This document shows positions 8,870-16,001 of a stretch of DNA of 36,216 nt, one piece after another; the first letter of the stretch is position 1; every line of letters starts with the position of its first letter. Under the pieces are notes generated by a model, which saw only the letters and a list, made by a program, of their open reading frames with translations, made no database searches and was not told the origin of the DNA. Both the position numbers and the translations under genes were made by a program. The DNA is from Lachnospiraceae bacterium (GTDB taxonomy: Bacteria > Bacillota > Clostridia > Lachnospirales > Lachnospiraceae), in assembly GCA_016291655.1 (NCBI GenBank), contig JAEEYF010000024.1:1-36216 (forward strand). The letters run 5' to 3'.

Positions 8870-10000
8870 TTATTCAAATGTTGCGGCTACGTTTTCAAGC
8901 AGCTCGCGAATAGGAAGATGCTGCGGGCATACTGCTTCGCACATGCCGCATTTTATGCAGTCCGAGGCTTTGCCGTTCCCGTCGACCGTAAGCACATTGT
9001 TGTAATACTGCTTGGGCTTTCCGTCGCTGAATGCCTCGTTGCGGTTCATGGCGGCGAACATATCGGGAATGCGTATGCTCATCGGGCACTCGTTTTCTTC
9101 AACACAGTAACGGCAGGCGGTGCAGGGGATCAGGTTCTTCTGCTTCATGATGTTGCACACCTTTGCAACCGCACTTGTCTCTTCCTCCGTAAAGGGCTTA
9201 AAATCCTTCATGTAGGAGATGTTGTCCAGCATCTGTTCCAGATTGCTCATTCCCGAAAGGATCGTGGACATCATGGGATTGCTTGCCGCAAAACGGATGG
9301 CATAGCTTGCATTGCTTCCGCCCTTCAGATCACGGAGCACCTTGTCGGCTTCTTCCGGAAGGTTCACGAGGCTTCCGCCCTTTACAGGCTCCATTACCAC
9401 CACAGGTTTATTGTGCTTTACGCACACCTCGTAGCACTTGCGGCTCTCAACGCCGTCATCGTTGTAATCCAGGTAATTGAACTGGATCTGAACAAATTCC
9501 ACTTCGGGATGTTCGGTCAATATTCTATCCAGCACGGCCGCTTTGTCATGGAAGGACAGACCGAAATGACGGATGAGTCCCTCTTTCTTAAAGCCGTAAG
9601 CTGTTTCATATGCCTTGCAGGCTGTGTATTTTTTATAGTTTCTCGCATTCTGAGCGTGCATAAGATAAAAATCAAAATAATCGACGCCGCAGAGCTCAAG
9701 CTGCTTCTTGATGAAGGGCCGGATCTCCTCCTGCGTTTCGAAATACGATTCCGTGAGCTTGTTTGCAAGAAGAAAGCGACTTCTGTCATATCTTCTCGAA
9801 ACACAATCCCTTATTGCGGTTTCCGACTTTCCGGAAATATATCCATGGGCGGTATCAAAGTAGTTGAAACCCGCCTCTGTGAAAGCATCCGCCATCTTAA
9901 TGAACTCATCGTAATCAACCTTGTCTCCGTTCATGGGCAGACGCATACATCCAAAGCCCAGATTTCCGTGGATTTCAGGAAAAAACTTATTATCCTGCAT
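8870..10000 (-). CDS. Aldo/keto reductase with C-terminal 4Fe-4S ferredoxin domain
   Basis: The 376-residue product combines a TIM-barrel aldo/keto reductase (residues about 10-275) with a C-terminal iron-sulfur region. The reductase catalytic tetrad can be placed at D49, Y54, K81 and H115, in FDTAHGY, LANKL and LMHAQ. The C-terminal region has two cysteine groups, CTACRYCVEENECP near residue 294 and CIKCGMCEAVCP near 346. This matches the anaerobe subfamily of aldo/keto reductases that carry bacterial-type ferredoxin clusters, so electrons may pass to or from ferredoxin rather than only NADPH. Substrate is unknown. It is first in a three-gene minus-strand operon. The ATG at 10000 has an AGGAGG-type ribosome site (GTTAGGAGG) and a good promoter. 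Confidence 0.95.
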   Translation of the reverse strand: MQDNKFFPEIHGNLGFGCMRLPMNGDKVDYDEFIKMADAFTEAGFNYFDTAHGYISGKSETAIRDCVSRRYDRSRFLLANKLTESYFETQEEIRPFIKKQLELCGVDYFDFYLMHAQNARNYKKYTACKAYETAYGFKKEGLIRHFGLSFHDKAAVLDRILTEHPEVEFVQIQFNYLDYNDDGVESRKCYEVCVKHNKPVVVMEPVKGGSLVNLPEEADKVLRDLKGGSNASYAIRFAASNPMMSTILSGMSNLEQMLDNISYMKDFKPFTEEETSAVAKVCNIMKQKNLIPCTACRYCVEENECPMSIRIPDMFAAMNRNEAFSDGKPKQYYNNVLTVDGNGKASDCIKCGMCEAVCPQHLPIRELLENVAATFE

Positions 10001-10072
10001 AGAATCCTCCTAACTCATAGCGCAACGCGCGGCTTTACCGCCGTTAGCAAACAACTGAAATGGTGTCCTTAT

Positions 10073-10101
10073 ATTATAATAAGAAAAATGTTTTTAATCA
10101 A
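10073..10101 (-). promoter_or_regulatory. Promoter of the aldo/keto reductase operon
   Basis: On the minus strand TTGATT (complement of 10096-10101) and a perfect TATAAT (complement of 10073-10078) are separated by 17 nt. Confidence 0.65.
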
Positions 10102-10109
10102 GAATATCA

Positions 10110-10138
10110 TTGCGAGTCGGAATGTATTCGGTTACAAT
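10110..10138 (+). promoter_or_regulatory. Promoter of the fused spermidine-synthase-like gene
   Basis: TTGCGA (10110-10115) and TACAAT (10133-10138) are separated by 17 nt. It is divergent from, and only 8 nt away from, the aldo/keto reductase promoter. Confidence 0.6.
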
Positions 10139-10188
10139 ATGCAGGTGGGCCAATGCTCGAAATTTCCACCCACTTGTAAGGAGTTTTC

Positions 10189-11799
10189 ATGGACAGACCA
10201 ATTCTAAAAAATAAGTACTATCTCTATCTGACCGAATTCTTCGCGGGAATGTCGGTCATGGCTGTAGAACTTGGTGCCAGCCGACTGCTCGCGCCCTACT
10301 TCAGTTCCTCGCAGATAGTGTGGACCATCATCATCGGAACCATCATGATCGCTATGGCCCTCGGAAACCTCTACGGCGGCCGTAAAGCGGACAAGGACCC
10401 CAATCCCGACAAGCTCTATGGCAGGATCATTATTGCAGGCATATGGATAGCGGCCATTCCCGTGGTCGGAAAATACATTATCATAGGCATATCCGCCCTA
10501 CTGGTGTTCGCGGTCAATTCGAATTTCCTTGTGATCGCGGCCTTTGCGGCTTGTATGATCATCTTCGTATTTCCGCTCTTCCTGCTGGGAACAGTTACGC
10601 CGTCCCTTGTAAAATTCACGGTGGACAGCCTTGACGACAGCGGAAGCATCGTGGGAAAGCTTAACGCCTTCAACACCATCGGAAGCATCATCGGCACCTT
10701 CGTCCCCACATTTATCAGCATCCCTGCCGTGGGCACCTCGGTCACCTTCCTTATCTTTGCAGGCATATTGCTGGCGCTCTGCATCGTATACTTTGTCAGC
10801 TCGAAGATAAATTTTTTAAAGGCCAAAAAGGTACCCATTAGTATCGTACTTTTTATCCTGTGCTGCTTTTTTGGCCATAACAACAGTTTTGCATTCTGGG
10901 AATCCGGTCTGACCTATGAGGGCGAGTCCATATACAACTACCTCAAGGTTTCCGAAGATTCGCGCAGGGTATCTCTTTCCACCAATGTTCTTTTCGGAAT
11001 CCAATCGGTTTACATGAAAGACAAGAGCTTCGCCGGCGGTTACTATGACTACTGTATGGCGGCTCCCTTCATGACCGGCGTAAACGAAAAAGATACGCTG
11101 GACATACTGATCCTCGGAAACGGAACGGGAACCTATGCCACCCAGTGCAAACGCTATCTGGGCAATGTCCGGCTCGAGGGCGTTGAGATCGACGAGAAGA
11201 TCACGGATCTGGCGGTAAAGTATTTCGAATTTCCCGAGGATGTGCCCGTGACCACCTATGACGGAAGAGCCTACCTGAACGCTGTTGACAGGAAATATGA
11301 CGTCATCATGGTAGACGCCTATCAGGACATTACAATTCCGTTCCAGATGTCTTCCGTGGAATTTTTCACCCTTGTGCGCGATCATCTGACCGATGACGGT
11401 GTGATGGTGGTGAACATGAACATGAGAAGCGACAAGGAAGGGAACATCAACGAGTACCTTTCGGACACCATTGCAAGCGTGTTTCCGGAGGTTTATACGG
11501 CGGAGGTGAACTACTACACCAACCGCGAACTATATGCCTCCATGAACCCGGCTTTTATTGAGCGTATGATGAAAAACGCGGAGCTGGAGGACAATGAGGA
11601 GCTGGCCTCCCTGATCGAAAGCATAGGCACGCAGCTCACGGTTTACAAGGGCGGAGATCACATCATGACCGACGACAAGGCTCCCGTGGAGCTCCTGGGA
11701 ATGCGCGTGATCGACGAGATTATCCGAGAAGAGGTCTCCTATTTTAAAAGCATATACAAAGAAGGCGGCCTGAAGGCCGTGATCGACGCTTTCATGTGA
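10189..11799 (+). CDS. Fused membrane protein / spermidine-synthase-like methyltransferase-fold protein
   Basis: The 536-residue product belongs to the fused MFS/spermidine synthase-like group. The N-terminal half (about residues 1-235) has six to eight hydrophobic segments and begins with the signature FFAGMSVMAVELGASRLLAPYF. The C-terminal half (about 270-510) has the Rossmann fold of aminopropyl- and methyltransferases, with ILILGNGTGTYATQCKRYL, VEIDEKITDLA near 340 and YDVIMVDAYQD near 377. Compared with true SpeE, the glycine-rich motif and the acidic active-site loop are altered, and no S-adenosylmethionine decarboxylase gene is nearby. Spermidine synthesis is therefore doubtful and the real substrate is unknown. 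The gene is monocistronic, with its own promoter and terminator; its start has an AAGGAG site. Confidence 0.88.
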   Translation: MDRPILKNKYYLYLTEFFAGMSVMAVELGASRLLAPYFSSSQIVWTIIIGTIMIAMALGNLYGGRKADKDPNPDKLYGRIIIAGIWIAAIPVVGKYIIIGISALLVFAVNSNFLVIAAFAACMIIFVFPLFLLGTVTPSLVKFTVDSLDDSGSIVGKLNAFNTIGSIIGTFVPTFISIPAVGTSVTFLIFAGILLALCIVYFVSSKINFLKAKKVPISIVLFILCCFFGHNNSFAFWESGLTYEGESIYNYLKVSEDSRRVSLSTNVLFGIQSVYMKDKSFAGGYYDYCMAAPFMTGVNEKDTLDILILGNGTGTYATQCKRYLGNVRLEGVEIDEKITDLAVKYFEFPEDVPVTTYDGRAYLNAVDRKYDVIMVDAYQDITIPFQMSSVEFFTLVRDHLTDDGVMVVNMNMRSDKEGNINEYLSDTIASVFPEVYTAEVNYYTNRELYASMNPAFIERMMKNAELEDNEELASLIESIGTQLTVYKGGDHIMTDDKAPVELLGMRVIDEIIREEVSYFKSIYKEGGLKAVIDAFM

Positions 11800-11803
11800 T
11801 TAT

Positions 11804-11836
11804 AAAAGCAGGGTACACAAGGTGCCCTGCTTTTTT
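11804..11836. terminator. Bidirectional rho-independent terminator
   Basis: The stem pairs GCAGGGTAC (11808-11816) with GTGCCCTGC (11822-11830), with one G-T wobble. It is followed by TTTTTT on the plus strand and by TTTTATAA on the minus strand. It serves the fused spermidine-synthase-like gene and the convergent azlCD operon. Confidence 0.88.
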
Positions 11837-11850
11837 GATGTTTCGATGTT

Positions 11851-12159
11851 TTAAAAGAACTTGTACAACAGATTGTAGATCATTTTTCTCCAGTCGGGAT
11901 CGCCGTAGTCACTCAGATCCACTCCGTTGTCGCAGCTTTCGTACATGCGCTTTGCAATGGGTGTTTCCCTGAGGATCTTTGGCATCTTGGAGATAAAATC
12001 CCTGGCATAATGGTGGGAATAGATCTCCGCAGCCATTTCTTCCTCGGAAACCCCTTTTATGGCACCGCTTGCAAGGATCTCCCTCGCGATCTCCATACAG
12101 GTTTCCTTATCACCGTATTCTTCCTTCATTCCGATATTGATCGATCTGATGTCTCCCAT
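11851..12159 (-). CDS. Small uncharacterised protein in the azlCD operon
   Basis: I do not recognise this family. The product has 102 residues if translation starts at ATG 12159, which has GGAGAGGGAG directly upstream. An in-frame ATG at 12198 would add 13 residues but has no ribosome site. The sequence is soluble and helical, with acidic stretches (GVSEEEMAAEIYSHHYARDF at about residues 38-57) and an aromatic-rich end (DPDWRKMIYNLLYKFF). It contains no cysteine cluster or nucleotide-binding motif. It is the last gene of the azlC-azlD unit, about 40 nt after azlD, so co-transcription is likely. A link to amino-acid export is not shown by the sequence. Confidence 0.7.
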   Translation of the reverse strand: MGDIRSINIGMKEEYGDKETCMEIAREILASGAIKGVSEEEMAAEIYSHHYARDFISKMPKILRETPIAKRMYESCDNGVDLSDYGDPDWRKMIYNLLYKFF

Positions 12160-12201
12160 ATTCTCCCTCTCCGAAAGTCTCCCTGCTTTCTGAATCATTC
12201 G

Positions 12202-12513
12202 TTATATGAACGATGTGATCAAAATGTATATCGTTGTTCCCGCAATAATGCTGATTATCGAATTACGCCTCCACACATGCACGATCACAACGCCCAGACA
12301 CGCTATTATCTCGGGTAAACCGAAGGGCTTTACGGTAAGATTGATGTCCTTCAGACAATATATGACCAGCATACCGATGATCGCCGGGGGAAGGACCTTG
12401 CCAAGATAGGCAATGAACTTCGGCGGCTCTTTCCGAACGAGAATGAACGGAAGCGCCCTGAGCAAAAATGAAAAGATCGCCATTACGCCAACAAGGACAG
12501 CCGAATGCATCAT
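12202..12513 (-). CDS. azlD: AzlD-type branched-chain amino acid exporter small subunit
   Basis: The 103-residue product has three to four hydrophobic segments (about residues 4-20, 38-55, 66-82 and 86-102) and the AzlD motif FLLRALPFIL near residue 15. AzlD works with AzlC to export branched-chain amino acids or related compounds across the cytoplasmic membrane. The start overlaps the azlC stop by 4 nt (ATGA), the usual coupled arrangement. Length is normal for the family. Confidence 0.92.
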   Translation of the reverse strand: MMHSAVLVGVMAIFSFLLRALPFILVRKEPPKFIAYLGKVLPPAIIGMLVIYCLKDINLTVKPFGLPEIIACLGVVIVHVWRRNSIISIIAGTTIYILITSFI

Positions 12514-13196
12514 GACTTACCCACCTCTTTTCTGCCCGCCACGGCAAGCACTGCCGTGATCATCAGCATTGCGGGGATAAGGAAGTTTTCCTTGCCGAAG
12601 ATCAGCAGAGAAACCAGCGTACACAGTATTCCCGTAAGTGCCGGAAGGTGATTCTTGTTATTGAGCCATTGCTCCGTAAATGCCGCAACGAACAGTGCGG
12701 TCATGGAAAAAGCCACTCCGTCCGCAGAGAACGGAAGCACGGCACCCAGAAGGTTACCTATGATGCCTCCCGCGATCCAGTACGTGTGATTGAACAACGA
12801 TACCAAAAATCTATACAGATGCGCATCTATGTCATCCGGTACCTTTTCATCGCAGAGCAGAGAGTAAGTCTCATCCGTAAGCGCAAAGATCATATATGGC
12901 TTGTACTTACCCGCTCCCTTGTAGCGGTTGATCATTGATATGCTGTAAAACAAATGTCTTGCATTGACCATTATGGTCGTAACTATGGTGTTAATGACCG
13001 TGGCTCCGCTTGCCAAAAGCCCCACGCCCACGTATTGCATAGAACCTCCGTAGATCAGGAGGCTCATGGCCGCCGCCCAAAGAACGCCGTAGCCGGCGTT
13101 TCTGAGCAGGATGCCGAAACCTGTGCCCAGGACCAGATACCCGACCATTACGGGAAGGGATCTGACAAAGGCATGTTTAACCGTTTTCCTATTCAT
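12510..13196 (-). CDS. azlC: AzlC-type branched-chain amino acid exporter large subunit
   Basis: The 228-residue product is the large membrane subunit of the AzlCD exporter (also called the LIV-E family). Recognisable motifs are FGILLRNAGYGVLWAAAMS near residue 27, YGGSMQYVGVGLL near 49, VNARHLFYSISM near 76 and ALTDETYSLL near 105, followed by several hydrophobic C-terminal segments. It is followed by azlD with a 4-nt overlap. The ATG at 13196 has GAGGG ten bases upstream. A -10-like TATAAT on the minus strand (complement of 13236-13241) lies upstream with no good -35. No Lrp/AzlB regulator gene is next to it. Confidence 0.93.
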   Translation of the reverse strand: MNRKTVKHAFVRSLPVMVGYLVLGTGFGILLRNAGYGVLWAAAMSLLIYGGSMQYVGVGLLASGATVINTIVTTIMVNARHLFYSISMINRYKGAGKYKPYMIFALTDETYSLLCDEKVPDDIDAHLYRFLVSLFNHTYWIAGGIIGNLLGAVLPFSADGVAFSMTALFVAAFTEQWLNNKNHLPALTGILCTLVSLLIFGKENFLIPAMLMITAVLAVAGRKEVGKS

Positions 13197-13283
13197 AATT
13201 AAATTCCCTCGGACTCTTTTTGCCTACAAGGCTGTATTATAGCAGATAGATTCCGATCTCGCCATCACAAAACGTATAAAAAT

Positions 13284-13466
13284 TCATTTATCTTTTGAGT
13301 CTGAGGGATCTTCCCCGAGCGTCTTTCCCGTTCGGCGCTTAACACACTCTGTCAGTAAATACTCAATCTGTCCGTTAACTGAACGGAAATCGTCCTCTGC
13401 CCACTCGGCCAGCGCATTATATAATTTTTCAGACAAGCGCAAAGGAACTTGTTTCTTATCAGCCAT
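13284..13466 (-). CDS. Ribbon-helix-helix (Arc-like) DNA-binding protein
   Basis: The 60-residue product resembles Arc/CopG-type repressors. It has a short beta strand, VPLRLSEKLYNALAEWAED, a turn, and a second helix, SVNGQIEYLLTECVKRR, followed by a charged tail. Such proteins bind DNA as dimers through the paired strands. Its ATG shares one base with the stop of the SPFH gene (TAATG), so translation is coupled. A perfect GATATCA-TGATATC dyad overlaps the SPFH promoter and is a natural candidate target for self-regulation; that is inference. The 87 nt between this gene and azlC carry no clear terminator. Confidence 0.85.
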   Translation of the reverse strand: MADKKQVPLRLSEKLYNALAEWAEDDFRSVNGQIEYLLTECVKRRTGKTLGEDPSDSKDK

Positions 13467-14497
13467 TAATAAAGACTCCCTGAATTAACTATGGGTTGAG
13501 CATCGTGATTACCGCAGAGGACTACGAGAAGGTTGGAAACCATTGCAGCTTTTCGCTCCTCATCAAGTTCAACCGTATGCTTTTCGTTTAAACGCTCAAG
13601 TGCAAGCTCTACCATGCCTACAGCACCGTCAACAATGAGCTTTCTCGCATCGACAACCGCTGCTGCCTGCTGTCTCTGAAGCATAGCTGCCGCGATCTCG
13701 GGAGCATATGCAAGATAAGTGATCCTCGCGTCCACGATCTCAAGTCCCGCATAAGCTACCTTGCTCTGTATCTCATCCTTGATCCTTTTCGCAACAACTT
13801 CCGTAGAACCTCTGAGGCTTCCGTCATCAGCCTCTCCGTCGCCTGTTGTGTCTACATTGTCGGTAACATCATAAGGATAGATCTTAACAACGTTTCTCAC
13901 AGCCGTGTCACACTGAAGTGAAAGGTACTCTTTGAAGTTATCAACTTCAAAAACAGCCTTTGCCGTGTCTTTAACCCTCCACATGACCGCTACCGCCACT
14001 TCAACGGGATTTCCGAGAACATCGTTGACCTTCTGACGGCTGTTGGAGAGGGTCATTACCTTTAAAGATATTTTTTTGGAATAGTCGGTCGAAGCCACAC
14101 TGACCGTCGCTCCTGCCTGACCTGTCGCAACTCCGATCTTTGAAACCGCCACATCGCCGCTTTGTCCGAGCTTAGTGCCCGCAGCGGGATTGAACGCTGT
14201 GCAGAAAGGATTCACAAAGAAGAAGCCGTCGCCTTTTAAGGTTCCAACGTAGCGTCCGAAAAGGGTCAGGACGAGGGCTTCGTTCGGCTTCAACACTTTG
14301 AGTCCGGTCAGCAGTATCCAACCGAAAACAAACCATAAGATGCACAGAACCATCCCTGCGACAATCTCGTTTTTAGTGCAATAAACAATCGCGATACCTG
14401 CAACAACATACAGAAGGATATCCAACAAAAGGATCAATCCTCCGCATTTGCTCCCTGAAAGTATCTTTTCCTGAACTGCTGTTTTATTGTTTTCCAT
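13466..14497 (-). CDS. SPFH (band 7) domain membrane protein
   Basis: The 343-residue product has two adjacent N-terminal membrane segments (about residues 18-40 and 46-66). A band-7/SPFH domain follows, with LKVLKPNEALVLTLFGRYVG near 66, VEVAVAVMWRVKDTAKAVF near 166, and a helical stretch EIAAAMLQRQQAAAVVDARK near 265. SPFH proteins form large membrane-associated ring assemblies and organise membrane domains or proteases. The bacterial subgroup paired with a small Arc-like protein has no settled role. It is the first gene of a two-gene unit. The ATG at 14497 has an AGGAGG site (ATAGGAGGC). No NfeD-type partner is present. Confidence 0.92.
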   Translation of the reverse strand: MENNKTAVQEKILSGSKCGGLILLLDILLYVVAGIAIVYCTKNEIVAGMVLCILWFVFGWILLTGLKVLKPNEALVLTLFGRYVGTLKGDGFFFVNPFCTAFNPAAGTKLGQSGDVAVSKIGVATGQAGATVSVASTDYSKKISLKVMTLSNSRQKVNDVLGNPVEVAVAVMWRVKDTAKAVFEVDNFKEYLSLQCDTAVRNVVKIYPYDVTDNVDTTGDGEADDGSLRGSTEVVAKRIKDEIQSKVAYAGLEIVDARITYLAYAPEIAAAMLQRQQAAAVVDARKLIVDGAVGMVELALERLNEKHTVELDEERKAAMVSNLLVVLCGNHDAQPIVNSGSLY

Positions 14498-14517
14498 AAC
14501 ATGCCTCCTATTGCTTT

Positions 14518-14555
14518 GATATCAGAATGATATCACAAAGATAGAAGGTTGTCAA
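14518..14555 (-). promoter_or_regulatory. SPFH operon promoter with an overlapping dyad operator
   Basis: On the minus strand a perfect TTGACA (complement of 14550-14555) and TATCAT (complement of 14527-14532) are 17 nt apart. A perfect inverted repeat, GATATCA-GAA-TGATATC (14518-14534), covers the -10 box, as a repressor site would. Confidence 0.65.
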
Positions 14556-14593
14556 GAGTGGAGGTTACCGGGGGATTGCGGGGGATTGTTGAA

Positions 14594-14731
14594 GGATTAC
14601 TGTTCACAGATGTGTCGGTACTAAGCCGTTTTTTTGAAAATATATTTTCAAAAAACGGCTTAATGCCGACATATTCTGCTTCGCAGAATACCACGGTCAA
14701 ACGCATTTGACCGTGGCGTGAACAGTAATCC
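14594..14731. repeat. Cloverleaf-like multi-hairpin repeat, copy 1
   Basis: A perfect 14-bp outer stem (GGATTACTGTTCAC 14594-14607 with GTGAACAGTAATCC 14718-14731) encloses three hairpins. Hairpin 1 (14613-14671) has outer arms TGTCGG and CCGACA and a long inner stem beginning AAGCCG. Hairpin 2 (14673-14689) is ATTCTGC-TTC-GCAGAAT. Hairpin 3 (14691-14716) has 11-bp arms starting CCACGGTC. A near copy is at 20287-20419. It contains no ORF and is not a tRNA. Confidence 0.9.
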
Positions 14732-14744
14732 CCCCTTTACATAA

Positions 14745-14777
14745 AAAGAGACCGCCCTTTCGGACAGCCTCTCTTTA
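14745..14777 (-). terminator. Rho-independent terminator of the VanZ-family gene
   Basis: On the minus strand a long stem with several G-T pairs (AAAGAGAGG... paired with ...GGTCTCTTT) has a GAAA loop and runs into TTTTTAT. Confidence 0.8.
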
Positions 14778-14806
14778 ACAATATTACAAAGGAGAATAGA
14801 AGATAA

Positions 14807-15349
14807 CTACTTTTGTTTCCTTTGGGAAAAAGCCTTTCGGCCAAGGAAATATATGCCTGCTCCGATCGTTGCTCCAAGCGTGTTCAGGATCAGGTCGTCC
14901 ACATCGGAACACCTGTCGTACAGGAAAAGCTGCAGGGTTTCGATGATCATCGTAAAGCCAAATCCGGCAAGCACCGTTTTGGCGAAGCTGTTGATCCGTT
15001 TTGTGAGCCATGGAAAAAATATGCCCACGGGAATAAAAAGAATAATATTCCCGAATACGTTTATAAACCAGCCGGGATAAAAATCGTTAACAAACGTAAA
15101 GGGCTTCAGGTTTATGTTTGGCGGGAACATGAGATCCGGATCGATCACGGCCCGCACTGCCCTTCCGTCGAGTGAGTGCCACGGAAAGCATACTACGCGT
15201 GCCAACAGCAGGATGTACGCGAAAAAGCCAAAACATATCAGTTCATGCCCCACCTCTATTTTTCTTTTTTTCAGATATATCAAAAACCGTACCACGGCAT
15301 AAACAGCCGTTGCGATCAGGGCAAACGCCCAATAAGCAATCTCTATCAT
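14807..15349 (-). CDS. VanZ-family membrane protein
   Basis: The product of 180 residues has four to five membrane segments. It carries the VanZ-family features: NLKPFTFVND near residue 84, the central NVFGNIILFIPVGIFFPWLT, and the C-terminal ETLQLFLYDRCSDVDDLILNTLGA, which is the most conserved stretch. The founding member gives low-level teicoplanin resistance, but most chromosomal homologues have no known role, so no resistance should be assumed. I place the start at ATG 15349, which has GGGAGG four bases upstream; a TTG at 15361 lies inside or before that ribosome site. It stands alone, with its own terminator. Confidence 0.9.
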   Translation of the reverse strand: MIEIAYWAFALIATAVYAVVRFLIYLKKRKIEVGHELICFGFFAYILLLARVVCFPWHSLDGRAVRAVIDPDLMFPPNINLKPFTFVNDFYPGWFINVFGNIILFIPVGIFFPWLTKRINSFAKTVLAGFGFTMIIETLQLFLYDRCSDVDDLILNTLGATIGAGIYFLGRKAFSQRKQK

Positions 15350-15906
15350 AATTCCTCCCAATGAGCAGTATGAATATCTCTATCCTTAATGCCGTATAAA
15401 TAAAAATTTGGTTTCGGAATTATTTTACGGTCTGCCCATTAAAGGTCACCTTAATTCCAAAGTGACCTTTAACTGGTAGCGAGAAACCCTAAGAAACGCC
15501 CCCCGCCGACTCGTCACAACCCCAAGAGAATGTTAGAGTAGATTTATAAAAAAGTTGCCCACAGTTCTGTCGTGTCCGGAAACCTTTCCATAACCTTTAA
15601 TGCAGAATGCATATACCGCCGGGTCGGTTGGCGGATAAACGATATGTTTAAGTGAAAGGAGTCTGTGAGCGCGCTTCATAAGCATGTGCGTTGTGTTAAA
15701 CAATTAATGCGTCATCGTGATAAAGCGTATCATAGAAACCACCGTAACACAAATTATTAATATTTATCAGAATATTCTGTTTTACTAATAAATATGCACC
15801 AATATTCAAATTTTACTCAGAATCAACAGACTTACCCGCAGGGGATCGCCGTCCGCAGTTCAGTTCATTGCCATATGAAGTTTTTGATATTATTCCAAAA
15901 TAATAT
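15350..15906. other. Long non-coding stretch with one strong inverted repeat
   Basis: No convincing gene lies here. The clearest structure is a perfect 11-bp inverted repeat, TTAAAGGTCAC (15439-15449) and GTGACCTTTAA (15462-15472), with a 12-nt loop and no T run. A second small hairpin, CCGCC/GGCGG, lies near 15619-15635. The region from about 15740 on is very AT-rich. I looked for a cyclic-di-GMP riboswitch and for 6S or RNase P signatures and did not find one. Confidence 0.6.
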
Positions 15907-15907
15907 G

Positions 15908-15936
15908 TTGACATATGACTTCATACATGATATAAA
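15908..15936 (+). promoter_or_regulatory. Promoter of the GGDEF gene
   Basis: A perfect TTGACA (15908-15913) and TATAAA (15931-15936) are separated by 17 nt. A CATATGAAGT about 40 nt upstream and an ACTTCATA inside the spacer form an inverted repeat (TATGAAGT/ACTTCATA) that could bind a regulator. Confidence 0.75.
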
Positions 15937-16001
15937 ATATTCGTAGCCGATATTATCTCAAAATATTATTTTAAAATATTATTCTAACCAAGGAGGTAAC
16001 C

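Noticed and set aside
8837..10207. 456-codon open frame on the plus strand
   Set aside because: It is antisense to the well-supported aldo/keto reductase gene, has no ribosome site and gives a cysteine- and histidine-rich product without known domains.
14594..14731. Cloverleaf fold as a possible tRNA or tmRNA
   Set aside because: No TTCGAAT-type T arm, anticodon loop or CCA end; arms are far longer than in tRNA.
15350..16001. Cyclic-di-GMP riboswitch before the GGDEF gene
   Set aside because: The conserved GGGCAAAC-type and receptor segments are absent, and the promoter lies only about 60 nt before the start codon.
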